Source of the DNA: Cucumis sativus
Taxonomy: Eukaryota; Streptophyta; Magnoliopsida; Cucurbitales; Cucurbitaceae
DNA length: 64,000 nt
Direction: 5' to 3'
Assembly: GCF_000004075.3 (NCBI RefSeq)
Contig: NC_026656.2
Span: 18,796,607 to 18,860,606 of the forward strand
Positions 15,331 through 27,926 of this stretch are shown here, one piece after another. The notes below the pieces were generated by a model, which was not told where the DNA came from, made no database searches, and saw nothing but the letters and a program-made list of their open reading frames with translations. Every line of letters starts with the position of its first letter. Position 1 is the stretch's first letter. The translations under genes were made by a program, and so were the position numbers.

Positions 15331-18012
15331 ACAAAAAGTACGTTTTGGCGCAAGAACAGAGCGTTGACGCTCAAAGGTTGGTGACAATGACCGGAACCAT
15401 AGCGCGGTTCGTGGCACGGCGTTAGGCCCGTTGTCAATTGTATTGGCCCACGTGTTACGAAGCCTTGTAATCCAGGAAAGCCCATGGGCTGCCGTAACTA
15501 CGTAATCTTATTTTCGATTGATTTTGTTATATTTAAAAATAGTTTCATATTTAGTTAAAATATGTTTCGGTAATTGAAAAAATAATCAAACGAAAAGACC
15601 AGCAAGTCAAATTATATTTAATTAAAATATTTACAACTTTTATTGTAAATTTAAATTTGTTATTAGTAAAAAACACAAATATTCTAAAAATTATTAAATT
15701 TTATTTTTTGAAAGTCACCCTAAAAGTATAATCATTATTTGTTTATAGTAAGACGTGAATCTATCCCTAAAAAGTTTGTATGAGTAAAGAATTATAGTGA
15801 GACTTATTCTAAGACCGTTATATGCAAACAAAAAATAGGACAGTCTACTCTAATTTTTTTACTGTCGAGATTTGTTTTGTTATATGCTCAGCCAAGTAAA
15901 CATAAAAAACAAGTCACATTTTCGAAAAAATAAAAGATAAGTCATTGGTCCAATTTTGTATTTATCTTTTCCTAATCTTACGTTTTTAGTAAAATTGATA
16001 GTGTAAATCGTGTGCATATTAAACATATCATATTCGTAAAATTAGGTTAGAGGATTTGTGGATCAGAGTCAATTTCTCGACTAAAATGACACCGACTATA
16101 AAAGACTCCAAACCAACACCTTGTCTTTATCTTCTATCAACCACCTTCGATTCGATCAACTCGATTTTCAATCTATCAGCACAATACCAAGATTCTAAAA
16201 TGAACTAATGTGAAGATTCCTATGAAGAATAGTTTCATGATAGACAATAATGAAGAGAATATTGTAAATTCTCGTATAATGTAATTGATAGAAAGAATGT
16301 TATTTATAGCCACGTGTTAATTCGTAGTCAATTGTTGAGTCAAAAAATGAATTGGAAGGCTCATTTTCAATTTTGGATTGCCTAATATTTGACTTTAGAG
16401 ACCAAAAGGTTTATCATATAGTAAGGATATGTATTAATTTAATGGCCCTTTATATATAGGTCGGTTGGACAAGATTGTGAGGATTTATTATCAAATCACT
16501 TTATAATGATATTTCAACCTTTACCACCCATACATTAAACACAATAATCAAAACTAAAAACATAAATAATAAAACCATATTCCCACTCAACTTAATCATA
16601 TTTCTATATTCCTCTACTCAATTTCACGTTTAATTCATTTTTTAAAATTAAGTATTTATTTAATCTATAAATGTATTGAATCCAATCAGTATATAACTAT
16701 TTTTGGGATTTTTAGATTTTGCTTAAATTTAAAAATAATTTCAAAACTACTAAGTTATAAAACTCAATTATGAAATATATGTATCTTTTTATATCGTATA
16801 CAAACGCTACAAATTTATATGAAAGATTTTTCATGCATATATTAAAATTAAAATAGTTGTATTCACTTATATATTCAAGATCGTATTCATTAATCAATTC
16901 TAAACTATTATTATTGGTCTTAATTTAACTTAGACATCGTTTAATAATCTCATATTATTTGACATTTTTTCAAACGGTAAATATCTTTATTTATTTTATT
17001 TTAATTATTTTCAACTTACATACTTTTTTGCTCAATTGAGCTCTATCCATTCTCTCTTCATAGATGCAACTTTTCAAATAGTTTAGGGTAAATTACAAGT
17101 TTAATATTAAAAAATTAAGATTTTACCCTAATTTGGTATCTAAATTTTTAAAAATTAGGTAACTAAACTTCCACAAATATTATATAGTCAAGTTTACATT
17201 TAATAAGCCTTTTGATTTAAGATTTAAATTTTTGATATTAATGATAATGTCGATCTTAATTTTACGATAATAAAAATATTGTAAAAGTACGTGAACATCC
17301 AAATACTTGTATCAATTTTAAAGAAGAAGTTACAATTTATTATTTTATAAACAAATTAACAAGTTTATTACTTAGATTCTATCTACCTAAGTAACCATTG
17401 TTATGATTTTTTTTACATATTTAAATGTCTACAAAAAGAAAAAAAAACAATTCAAATTTATATCTAATTCATTACTTATTGTAAACTTGAAAGATTAGCT
17501 CATCTAATTGGCCACTAATTTGAAAAGTTTTTGACAAATTGAAAGTTAAGCAATTTATTAGATAATACAAAATCAATAGTGTTTATAAAAATTCAACTAA
17601 GCCCACTCTTCTCCATGTCTTCCTTTTTGATTCCCAATCAATCAATCTCAAGAAACAGCAACACTAGAGTTTGATTGGATGAACCACTAACAAAAAAATA
17701 AAATGATGTTAGAACAATCTTTGTTTTTTCTGGTTTCAGTGTGAAAAAGAAACATGAAATCTTGAAGAGAAAGTAAATACAAAGATTTGGACGAAAGGAA
17801 AAGCAATTGAACATGAATTTGAAAGTGAAGTTTCCAATCCAAATTTCATTTCTTTTAACCTAATCCAATCAAATACAACAACAATACAATTTACCCACAA
17901 AAATCAAAGAAACGAAACCCAGAGATTTTTCTTCAGGTTTTTCAGATTCCCAAATTCCAAAAAGAAAAAAAGAAAAAACCCATCAAATTGTTTTTTGATT
18001 TTTGTTTACCCA
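15331..18012. other. AT-rich intergenic region, no gene seen
   Basis: The region between the At1g01500-like promoter and the AT-hook gene is AT-rich without a supported coding region. A TATA-like CTATAAAAG lies near 16096 on the plus strand but no credible gene follows it. The end of the region (about 17600-18012) is probably the 3'UTR of the AT-hook gene. Confidence 0.45.
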
Positions 18013-18360
18013 TTAGCTACTTTTTCTGGGTTTGTTCTTTCGCCTTCCTCTGCTTCTCGAACCATCCCCTGTTTTGGGTTCTTCTTCTTTCGAACCTTCT
18101 ATCATGGAACCCAGCGCCGCTTCATCCACAGTGCCTTTAATTTTCTTCTCCGGTGGATTTTCTGCAACTTCCAGCAACGGCGGCGGCGGCTTCTTGCTCT
18201 CCTGCTCGTTTTGTTGTTCCTCGAGAACCTTACGAGGTCGGCCCCTTTTTCTAGGCTGTATGGGTTGGCCGATGATACCATCATCGGCTAATTTGGAGGT
18301 GGAGGTTTCAGCTATGGCGACTGCAATCTCCTTAGTTTTCTGGGTTTTTTTCTTACCCAT
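18013..18360 (-). CDS. Small AT-hook protein
   Basis: A single-exon frame of 115 aa starting MGKKKTQKTKEIAVAIAE and ending RGRRKNKPRKSS. It has one clear AT-hook core, KRGRPRKV, flanked by PIQPR, which in this motif class binds the minor groove of AT-rich DNA. Lysine/arginine-rich blocks at both ends could act as nuclear localisation signals. The middle is acidic, proline-containing and probably disordered, with no PPC/DUF296 domain, so it is not a classical AHL protein. It is likely a small chromatin-associated protein. I do not recognise a named homologue. The ATG at 18360 is the first in frame, and the frame, composition and motif together make it likely real. Confidence 0.75.
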   Translation of the reverse strand: MGKKKTQKTKEIAVAIAETSTSKLADDGIIGQPIQPRKRGRPRKVLEEQQNEQESKKPPPPLLEVAENPPEKKIKGTVDEAALGSMIEGSKEEEPKTGDGSRSRGRRKNKPRKSS

Positions 18361-19699
18361 CAAACAAACGAGGAAACGGAAGAGAAATTAAGGGACCCAA
18401 ATGAAAACCCACAGAATCGGAAGGTTTGTTCAATAGAAAATCGAAGCGAAATCCATCGGCGGAGTTTGGAAGAAAGGGGAAGAAGGGGGAAAAGTTGGAG
18501 AAAAGTAGTAGTAGAAGAAGAAAACAAAAACGTCAAATCTTTGTAGCCAATCCACTGCTGCAAAATTCTACTATGGCTCTAAAAAAAGGGGGCGATTGTG
18601 AGAAGAGCCCTACTATACAGCACAGACCGAGTTGAAATGGGAGTTTTGATGGCCTTTGGGGGGATTTTGATTCATTCATTCATTGCATTTTTGGGGAAAC
18701 TAACCCTTTTTGGAACAAAAGGGTCTCTCATGGACTCAATTTTAGGCTAATGATATCTTATTTGTGGATGAATCATAATGGTTTTTTAAACCAACTATAT
18801 CTTCTCATCCTTACCGTTTCCCCTTAGATCAATTCGATAACTCTAACTTTAATGGTGATATTTTCATAGTTCCGATCAAACTGTGCCTTCGTTTATAAGT
18901 TTTAAAATGTCGTAATAACATTAATGGGTTATTGAAATCACTAAACTAATTTGAATATAACCTAATATAATTCCATGTCCAGTAAACTATATTCATATCA
19001 AAATAATTTGTTAATATATATAAACATAGTAATTTTGTAACGATATATTCATTGAACTTTAACATGTAATCATTTAATTTACAGACAAAAGAAAAAGAAA
19101 TGTTAGGACAGAAATGTTAAGTCATGAACACTGTTTATAGAAAATTTCAAATAGAGATAAACTTCCATTTTTAAGGTATATGAATAAAATTGTTGATGGG
19201 TAAATTTGAGTGACTAAACTGTAATGTGTTTTCAAAGTACAAAGATGAAGGTCTATTTGATTTAATTGTGTATAGATTTAATCAATCTTCCCACTTTTCC
19301 AATAGATTCATAGCTTTTCTAATAGATTAAGTATGAAAGTTCAAGACAAAATATAAAAAAATAAAATGTAAATATATTATACTATTATTATTATTAGTGA
19401 AGAGATGAGTGTGTTTAATAGGCATGTAGATAAATAACCTTTTCAACAAATACCTAAAAGAATACTAATTTTAATTTTAAGTGCATTTAGTATAACTTGT
19501 AAATGAATACTAATTTGAAATTTAAGTGTGTTTAGTATAGTTTATAAAATTATTTCAAAATGAATAACATGCGTCCTCTTCTTTTTCTCAAAAATTTTAG
19601 AAATCAAAAGCCACTGTGAATAAAAAAGCTGAAGTAATTAATTTTTTTTGGAGAAGAAATACTTAAAAGAGACCATTTGAATCCAAAATAACTTAGGAA
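18361..19699. other. Promoter side of the AT-hook gene and AT-rich spacer
   Basis: The first few hundred bases are purine-rich on the plus strand and include the likely 5'UTR and promoter of the AT-hook gene. The open frames at 18426-18635 and 18360-18563 are low-complexity shadows. The rest is AT-rich and shows nothing I can name. Confidence 0.4.
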
Positions 19700-19998
19700 A
19701 AATTCCAATATATATCCTAAAATTTGGAGTTTATATCAATTTAAACCTCCAACTAATAATTATATCAATTTATTCTAAACTTTTATAAGTATATCAATTT
19801 AGACTTTAAATTTATATAAATGTATCCATTTAAACCGTTTATTATGTTTTACTTAGACACCATTATGAAAGTCGAAAGAATTTAAATTGATAGCATGAAA
19901 GTTCAAAGTTTTAATCAAATTTAAATTGGTATAATTATTAGTATAAAGTTTAAATTGATACAACTCAAAAAGTTAAAAGGTATAAATTGATATTCAAC
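19700..19998. mobile_element. Foldback (MITE-like) element
   Basis: About 300 bp with imperfect long inverted arms. The left arm contains TTTGGAGTTTATATCAATTT and ATAATTATATCAATTTA; the right arm contains the matching AAATTGGTATAATTATTAGT and GTTTAAATTGATACAACTC, ending near TATAAATTGATATTC. The unit ATATCAATTTA/TAAATTGATAT recurs several times in both arms. It has no coding capacity. This is the form of a non-autonomous foldback DNA element; the exact ends and any target-site duplication could not be fixed by eye. Confidence 0.6.
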
Positions 19999-22220
19999 AC
20001 TTTTATCATGAAAATAACACTGTTTATCTTTAAGAAAAAGCACCATATCGATAACATATGGCATGCAAGTAGGAAACTACACATTCATAAAAAGCTAGGG
20101 AATAAGGAGGCATAAGAAATAATAAAATAATGTTTAATATTGGAATTGTTCTAATTATTGTAGAATGTAGAAAGTAATTAAGAGGTTGATTCAATCTTTG
20201 ATACGACCAACTAAACATGATTAGGTGGGCATTTAGTTGGTAGGAATTTAGGATTATAGAAATTTGAAGTTTAGTTTTATGAGAATGTCAAAGTGGGATT
20301 GAATTATTTGTCACCTAATACAAAAATTTTGTATGGGTATGGACAAGCAAGGAATCTGGAGGAGGACAAAAGTACAATTTTATGTGATGGGAAATTTCAT
20401 ATCTAAACCCATGACTTTCTTTTCTTACGCTTTACCAAGGCCAAACCTCAACTTCTTTTACTATTTAAAGACTAATAAATGGATGGGAAAAAAATACATG
20501 ATAGTTATCACCCTTGAATGAATAAATACACATATATATACACACCTGTTATCAATTAAGGTTGAAGGTTTGAAGGATGTATTTCAAAATTTAAAGAACA
20601 CATTAATGATTATCCACCGTACTTAGAACTCTTGAGGTTATATAACATCTCATGGGAATTTCATATATATTTTTTTGTGTTGATGATGAAGTAACCTTTT
20701 TGGAAATTTTTATCTAAGAATTGCATGCTTATGCTTGATGATCATTTAATTAAGATCGATAAACTTGCCTGTGAAGTGTTCAAACTTTGTGGAGGTTCTA
20801 ATTACCTCATGGTCTTCAATTCCAAAGTTGTTAGATAACAACTTTGGAGGTTTAGAATTTGTTATTGCGGACTCAAATAAACAAAGGGTTCCTATTTTTC
20901 AATTTCTAGAATTTTCATATTCCATTGATCGTTCTTTTAATGAAAAGATAAATAAACAAGAAAAAACATAAAATTCGTATCTAAAAGAGTACACATAAAT
21001 TTAGAATTGAAATCCAGAATTTAGGGGATAAATCCTGCGAATCAACACACTAATTCCGAATTCCTAAGCCTTTAAATGTATCTAAATCAACTGTCATCCT
21101 TTGTTCTTTGGTTCATGGTATGTAGACCTCCCTAAATCAAACGACCAAATAATAGAAGAAACTATGTTCTAAGGTCAATTTCACATATCACCAAAGAAAT
21201 TTACCTGGGGACAAATGACCAGCAGATGAGGATCTTGTCTCTCCATCTTTTACCGTGGGTTATTCACCGGCAGCCCCAGAAGACTCTGTACCACAAATCA
21301 TTCTTTAATGCAACAATATACATCTTAAGATTTCAACATCCGTCAAGAATTCAGACTTAGAGATACTGGGAAGTAAATTTGGAGTTCTTAAAGTAATGCT
21401 GAGTGACCATTTTCAAGACTCTATACCTTTACTCCCTCGCCACTCGCAACCAAATAAAGTAGTTTATTCTCCACGGGTTGCACTTGAACTGATCCAATGG
21501 AGTTGGCAATGACAAGCTTTGCTTCGGTACAATTCAATAAGAGGTATCTGCTTCAACATTTATAACAGGGAAAATATACACCAGACCAGTTGTATATCAT
21601 CAAAACTTAAAGAACTATTACTACTACAGTACTACTAAGATCTAGATTTATCTGGACTTAGTCTTACTGAAGGTAAAACAGATCTTGATTTGATTGGACT
21701 TATTCTTTGATTTTAAAGGTTGGATCCAGTAAATATTGTAGGTACAACTACTTTTTTAAAATGAAGATAGGTAGATGGCAACATGCCAGGATCCATTCCT
21801 ATCCTCATGGATTATATCTAATGATGGGACATGTACAGCCATGGTGCCCCTTCCCGCTTTCTGAGGTTTAAATAATGTTATTCGTCCGCTGCTAACTCTA
21901 AGAAGGTAAACGTAAACCAACCTTAAAAGGATGGTGACATGACTATGGAAGAACGCTGAACGTTAGCAGTTAGTGTTAGGAAAATTCAAGCACCTCTATG
22001 GGTCTCTTAATGCCTGAGGAGAATGATTAGGATGGGGCCTATGAACGTTTCCACTTATGAAAAATATCATAACTAAGCATAAAACCAAACTAAAATTATG
22101 TTAAAGAAAACAAGAGAAAGGGTAAGTGAAGACGTTGTCTTAGTTATCAGCTAACTTTGCATTCTTTCTTAACCAATAACATTTCTCTCGAAAACAACAA
22201 GGAAATTAAGTTTAAAGATA
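19999..22220. other. Intergenic region with one orphan exon-like stretch
   Basis: AT-rich DNA with a GC-richer segment from about 21200 to 22050. Apart from the candidate exon listed at 21427-21547 I see nothing that supports a gene. The open frames at 20030-20218, 20333-20521 and 20765-20971 have unremarkable translations. Confidence 0.4.
21427..21547 (-). other. Candidate coding exon, gene unidentified
   Basis: On the minus strand a 121-nt block is bounded by an AG acceptor (TTGAAGCAG) and a GTATAG donor. It reads one base plus 40 codons without a stop: YLLLNCTEAKLVIANSIGSV, then QVQPVENKLLYLVASGEGVK. The alternation of hydrophobic and polar residues looks protein-like. Continuing in phase 0 to the next acceptor near 21285 gives SLLGLPVNNPR and a stop. 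No upstream exons were found before TYW1, so it may be a gene remnant, an orphan exon or chance. Confidence 0.25.
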
Positions 22221-22629
22221 AATTGGTTAAACAACACTTTTAGCCATGGAAATAACAATGCAGTACATGAACTTTAGTCTCTAATGATTTAGTCCCCACA
22301 GTTTTACTGGTGTAACAAATTAGCCTATGAATTTTACTACATAACTTAGTCCTATATTTTAAAAGTTATTACAATCTGGTCCATGAAAAAAATTGTTAAG
22401 ACTCAAAGATTTCTTACATATGTAAATTGATACGGGACTTTATAGAAAAAAACAATGATTAAGTCACTGTAAAATTAAAACATAATTTTAATGGAAATTT
22501 TTAAGATGGGGATAAAATTGTGACACATTTCAAGATACAATAATAAATTGTTACACATTTAAAAATAGAGTGACTAAAATATTATTTAATCAACGTTTAG
22601 GAAACAAGGTGTTTTTAACCTATAAATTT
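22221..22629. mobile_element. Foldback (MITE-like) element
   Basis: About 400 bp with inverted arms. The left side has AATTGGTTAAACAACACTTTT and further in TTTAGTCCCCACAGTTTTAC; the right side has the complementary TAAATTGTTACACATTTAAA, GAGTGACTAAAAT and, at its end, AAGGTGTTTTTAACC. The arms are imperfect, suggesting age. There is no open frame. Dispersed non-autonomous elements of this shape are common in plant intergenic DNA. The boundaries are approximate. Confidence 0.5.
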
Positions 22630-22872
22630 TCCACCCAAAATTAAGAAAGAAAAGCTCCAAATTGCATTACCAAGCAAGCTCTATATTTTCTATGACTAGG
22701 AAAGTAGAACAAGTTTAAACATGTATATGTGCTGAAATGCAACGCAAGACACCTTTTAAAAATAAATAATGCCAAGCTAGGCTGTTTCACATTAGAACAA
22801 TATAAACCATAGAAGTCCTCAATGAAAATTGATTAACCCATTAAACAAAACTGACCCGGACATTCAAAGCTG

Positions 22873-25800
22873 TCAGGATGTGGGTTTTGGTTTATGATGT
22901 CGCTCCTTCCTGTATCGAGATTGATCAGGATCAAATCCACCTTCGTCAGAGCCATATACAGCCCATGATGGTGTTGGAGCCATGTAGTCCTTGCTATCAA
23001 AAGGTTTTCCAGAGGCCACCTGAAATTTTCAAAAAGGATAAATTTAATGGAAGGAGCTTCAACAATTTAAAGTTTTATTGTAAATTAGTTGTCTATACAA
23101 ACCAGGTCATGGAATTTATCGTAATCTATCCAAGTGAACCACTGGCCATCGACCCTAAACTTGTCAGTTTTAGCTAAAAGAACGCAACACGAGTGCACAT
23201 GCTCACAAGCAACTTCATACTCCCCTTGACTTTTTGCAGCTAAAGCCTCCGAAAAAGACTTCACATCAGAATGCCAAGGAACATTCTCCATTGTCAGCTT
23301 TGATGTAGTAGATCTACAGAAGAACATTAGATCCGTTAAGCTCCCACAATTTTCAAATCAATATCCTGCCATCTAGTGCAAAATAAATAAATATGAACTC
23401 ACGATCCACAATATGTGACGCCCTTGATTTCTACAAAATCAGGTCTACCAATGCTAAAGAGATTCGAATATGCATCGATATCTTCTGTGTTCCACCCCTT
23501 CACCAACGTCAATCGATAAACTGTTCGCTGTTGCTTTTCATTTAGAGCTTTCAAAGAATCCTGCAACATTATAGGAGCACACAAATCCGTTATTTAAAGA
23601 ATATTTCCTTCTGTCCACAGAATTTAAGGCCAAGAATAATTGCAATAGTCAAAGAACTTAAGTTATTGTGTGTGATGACAAAATGACAAGAAACATCTGA
23701 TCCTTATCCAGCCCAATTGACAATGTAATCAAGAAACTAGATTGTCTTTTAGGATTTTGTAAAGAAACTGCAAATCTTTTGCATCTCTACATGAAAAAGA
23801 AGGACAGTAAACTACAAAGCAGATTACGGCAACAAGGCAACAAAGCAACAAGATATAAACACCCCCCCAAGATCTACTTCTCTCATTAGTTCATATGAAG
23901 CCTGGCTCAAGAGACAAACTAGGAAAGGGGTGAAGGGGTGAGGAAACTTACAATGAATCGCTCCCAGAAATCCCCAAAAAGTGGTCTATCAATTGCCTTC
24001 AAGCTCTCCTTCGTCGCAGCATCTACACTTACATACAACTGCATGCATCATAAAAATTAGATAGGTAATCTAGTAACATGATTCGTGAATATAATCATGA
24101 TATTTGATGTTATTTAGAAAACAAAAATTCGAAAGCACACAAACCTGGGTGACCGGCTTCAGCAATTTTATTTTATCAGGAAACTGAGCATTTGTCACCA
24201 AGAAAGTTGAAATCCGCCTTCGATGCAATTCATCAACAAGTGTATTAATCTCTGGGTACATAATAGGTTCACCAACAAGAGATAAGGCACAATGTCTTGG
24301 AGACAGGCCTTCCTCCAATTTCTCCTGCGTAACACCTGCAGGAAGATGGAAGACATTGCTTATCAACAAAACGACATGCATTAATGACTCACCTTGTCAT
24401 TAAAATCTCAAACTACCACCATATGCTTTTACACCTTAAAGCATTCATGGTTCATTAACTTCTCTTTTATTAACATAAGTGGATCTGAATAACTAAAATT
24501 ACGTTTACACTTGTTTTAGCAAGGAGCAAGCTTGCATAAGCAAGCATGGCCTTCTAAATTTCATGACATGTACTTCTTTGTTCTTTCTGAATAAAATAAA
24601 TAAATAACTAAAAATAAAAAGGTTTATATGAACATAAACTCATCGATTATATTTCATAGATTACTGCCCAAAAAAAAGTTTGAAATTTACCAGTAAAAAG
24701 AATATGAAAAATAACTTGCATATCAAGCATCCTCACAATTCTCTCACTGTTGGCTATTGGCTACTGCAAAATAAAATACCTCAACTTTGCATTCTCAAAG
24801 CAGCCAGATAAAAGGATCTTAAATTAAACATATTGCTTAAATTCCTTCAAAAGATCTCTAAAACTCCCAAAGGAAAATTCAACTGCATAAAATACAGGTT
24901 ACTTTTGGTCCCTACTACTCTTGATCTCTGTGTGGCTACAAAACTCATGCTATGCCAATGCATTTCTATACCCGCACAAGACCCCAAGTGATGGCTACTA
25001 TAAAATAAAATACCAAAACTTTACATTCTCAAGCAGCAAGAGACTCAGGAATCTTAGATTACATATTGCTTAAATTTCCAAAAGATCTCTAAAACTCTCA
25101 AAGGAAAATTCAACCGAATAATATGCTGGTTACTTTCTGTCTCTACTGCTCCCGATTCCTTTTTAGCCACAAAACCCATACCACGCCAACACATTTTTTA
25201 TGAGAGTTCTAAAAGAACAATTAAAAGTGAAAATATTGATGATTTACCAACATTTCAGATCCCACAACCGGAAAATCACAGAAACAATAGAGTATATCCA
25301 AGAAAAGACATTCCTCATAAAAATATTACTAAAGCCAATTCGGTAAAGCAGGAGCACTAACCCGGAACACCTTTCATTTGCTTGATCATCTTTGTGTGTA
25401 AATCTATTGCAGAATTCACAATTTCCAATGGATCATCCATCTCCCACTGCCAGCTCTTTCCTACTGGATTTGTGTGATGCCTCCAGCAGAAAACACATTT
25501 ATTGGCACAAGCCAAACTGGGAGTTGCCTCCATGCATCTGTTCTCAAAATTGAAAAAAAGTTACTGTGAGCAATAACACTGATCAATAGATAGTTTTAAC
25601 CAGTCAATTAAAAAAGTCAAGAGCTTATGAAAAGCCTTGTTGAGTGAAAGGAAAGTGAAGAGTCAACTTGAAATTTCCCAGAGCCCAAAGAAGTGAACTT
25701 AACAGGCATGAATAAGAACTCATAATGCAAGTCGAACAAAAGGACCACTGAACACACATCTTGCACCAGCGTTAACAACTAAAAGAGGATATTTAAGATA

Positions 25801-27383
25801 TTAATCACGCAGGCAGACTGTTAAAGATTGCCTGAATGAAATTAGAAGTAGCTGCTAGATATAATATTTGGCCGTGCCGACCAAAGAATATCAAACAAAG
25901 TGATCTCCATTTAATATTGTGAATTCGGCAGTGCTTTGAAGGCCACGGCCAATCTATTCTCATTATTCACCAAGTCAGTATTCAATCATATTCTATCATC
26001 CATTCTTCTCAAGAATTGAAATTATATATTAACCAAAGTAAAGTGGCATACATTTTAATGAAGGGGGATCTCCATGACATTGCCACTTAATGCATTACAG
26101 CATCAAGAATTCCAAATTTATAATGACCATGAAAAGGAAATAAGACACGCTATGGCCAAGCAGAATAGCATATACAGTGGGACATTACCGATGACTTTCT
26201 ATGCCATAAAATGAATGTTTATAGCAACCTCCTCGTCCTCGAAGCTGAGACTTCGTCCATCTACATATTTTTACTCCGCTATGTGAGCCAATAATTTTAT
26301 ATCCCTGCATAAGAAAAATAGTTCAAAGAGCCAACCAAACAACACAAGAAAAAGAGGTAAGGCTTTTAATTCAACCCAACTAGCCCCTTGCAAGAACAAA
26401 TTATCAAGTCAGTACAAATTTGTATTGATTCACAAGACACTCGGAATGGCCTTAAAAAAGCAGTTATTCGATCAATTTGGAAAACGCAGATGCGTGGAAC
26501 CATATTTATGATTACAAATATGCATATAAACAGCCAACAAACTTACCTGCTTTTCCAAGCTCGCTCTAATCACCGGGGTCACCATAACCTTTTTCCCATT
26601 CAATTTCCCATTAGTTTCAACTATATTCGTAGACTTTCTCGAAGGGCCCTTACCGGCAATATCCTCAAGATCAACGATATCCTCCTCCCCAAGGTCGTCA
26701 TCTTCTTCTTCATCCTCCTCAACACTTACAGCATCACTGTCCCCAGCTATCCCAGAACATAACTCCACCCCATTTCCCTCGGCATCAAACTTCATAACCT
26801 TCAGCAATTTCCTACTCCAATCATCAAAACACTTATCTATATCACCTCCATCCACGTCTCCTTCACCAATCGGTAAAATCTCCTTCGCACCCAATGCCTT
26901 CAACCGCTTGGAAAAATCCCTTGCAACCGCATTGAATGTCTCTCCATAAACTCGACTACCAACCCCAAACACAGAAAACTTACACTGAGAAAGCAACAAC
27001 GAACCAACTCTAAAATCCTCCGCGCTTTCAGATAGCCAGTTAGCGAGAAATTTAGCATGAGGAGGCGGTCCTCCGTCTTCCCAAGTGGAAGCAACAAACA
27101 AAACTAAAGTTTCCTTAAAAAGATCCTCAGGCTCGTAATCCTTGGGATCAACAAGATCGAAAACCAACCCATTGGAATTCAAAACGTTGAGCAGACGATG
27201 AGCTAGGGCCTTGGAGGTACCAGTTTGAGAAATGAAAAACAGTTTCGGTTTGCGAGAAGGAAGAGTAGGGTTTAATGAGAGTTTAAGCTTTCTGAGACGG
27301 CGGGACTTGTAGAAACAATACAAAGTAGAGGCGGAGAGAAGAGCTAGAATGGTGAGCTTTGCGGAGCGTGAAGAGAGGGACAT
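22873..27383 (-). CDS. TYW1: tRNA 4-demethylwyosine synthase (TYW1), flavodoxin plus radical SAM
   Basis: Converts N1-methylguanosine-37 of tRNA-Phe to 4-demethylwyosine, the ring-closing step of wybutosine synthesis, using SAM, a 4Fe-4S cluster and pyruvate. Eight exons: 26547-27383, 26189-26304, 25362-25537, 24145-24335, 23952-24038, 23403-23560, 23103-23313 and 22873-23019, giving 640 aa. Residues about 9-27 form a hydrophobic N-terminal segment followed by KSRRLRKLK, a likely membrane anchor. A flavodoxin domain follows, with the FMN-phosphate loop SQTGTS at 52-57 and STWEDGGPP. A highly acidic linker (EEDEEEDDDLGEED) leads to the radical SAM domain, with the CxxxCxxC motif CANKCVFC at 328-335 and LSLVGEPIMYPEI. 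The C-terminus carries the wyosine-base region (FVEIKGVTYCGSS, VPWH). All junctions are GT-AG and in frame. Confidence 0.96.
24759..25200. repeat. Tandem duplication (about 208 bp x 2) inside a TYW1 intron
   Basis: In the intron 24336-25361, the segments 24759-24967 and 24993-25200 are diverged copies in direct orientation separated by about 25 bases. Shared blocks include GGCTACT.AAAATAAAATACC, CATATTGCTTAAATT, AAAAGATCTCTAAAACTC and AAAGGAAAATTCAAC. There are several substitutions and small indels, so the duplication is not recent. Confidence 0.8.
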
Positions 27384-27874
27384 GGCGAATTGATTGGTTT
27401 TGAGATGCTGTTAGGTTAATTGATCGAACGTAAACCGAAAGAGAAGATCCTTAGCTTCATTTTTGTTTCGACACACAAGAGAGTATCGGAAATTGAAAAA
27501 GAAGAAGAACAAGAAGTTGCCTCGCCGGAGCATCCAGGTCGGAGCGGGCTGCCTAAATGCGAACCGAAGTGAACAAAGCCCAAGCCCAAATGTAAATTGG
27601 ATGGTTGCCCTAAATCATTTTGAAAAGAAAAGGAAAAAAAAAAAAAAAGTTAAAAATAGCCATTAGATTGAAATATGAACATTTATATACACATATATTA
27701 TATATTATATCCGTCAGTATTCGAGTCACGTTACTAATAAAAAAATAAACTTTTAACACCACAAATTAAAGCACCATTTCTTAGTTTGTTATCGAGACTA
27801 ATTCATAATAGTTGAAAGTATGAATATATATAACAATATTTTTAAAATAAAACAACATATGTAATCTAAAAAAA

Positions 27875-27926
27875 ACATTTAAAAGTGTAACATCTTAAAA
27901 ACATTTAAAAGTGTAACATCTTAAAA
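27875..27926. repeat. Perfect 26-bp tandem repeat, two copies
   Basis: A 26-base unit beginning ACATTTAAAAGTGTAACATC occurs twice, back to back and identical. It is followed at once by a ten-base unit, ACTAGTAAAT, also present twice (about 27930-27949). These are local slippage or duplication products with no evident function. Confidence 0.8.
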
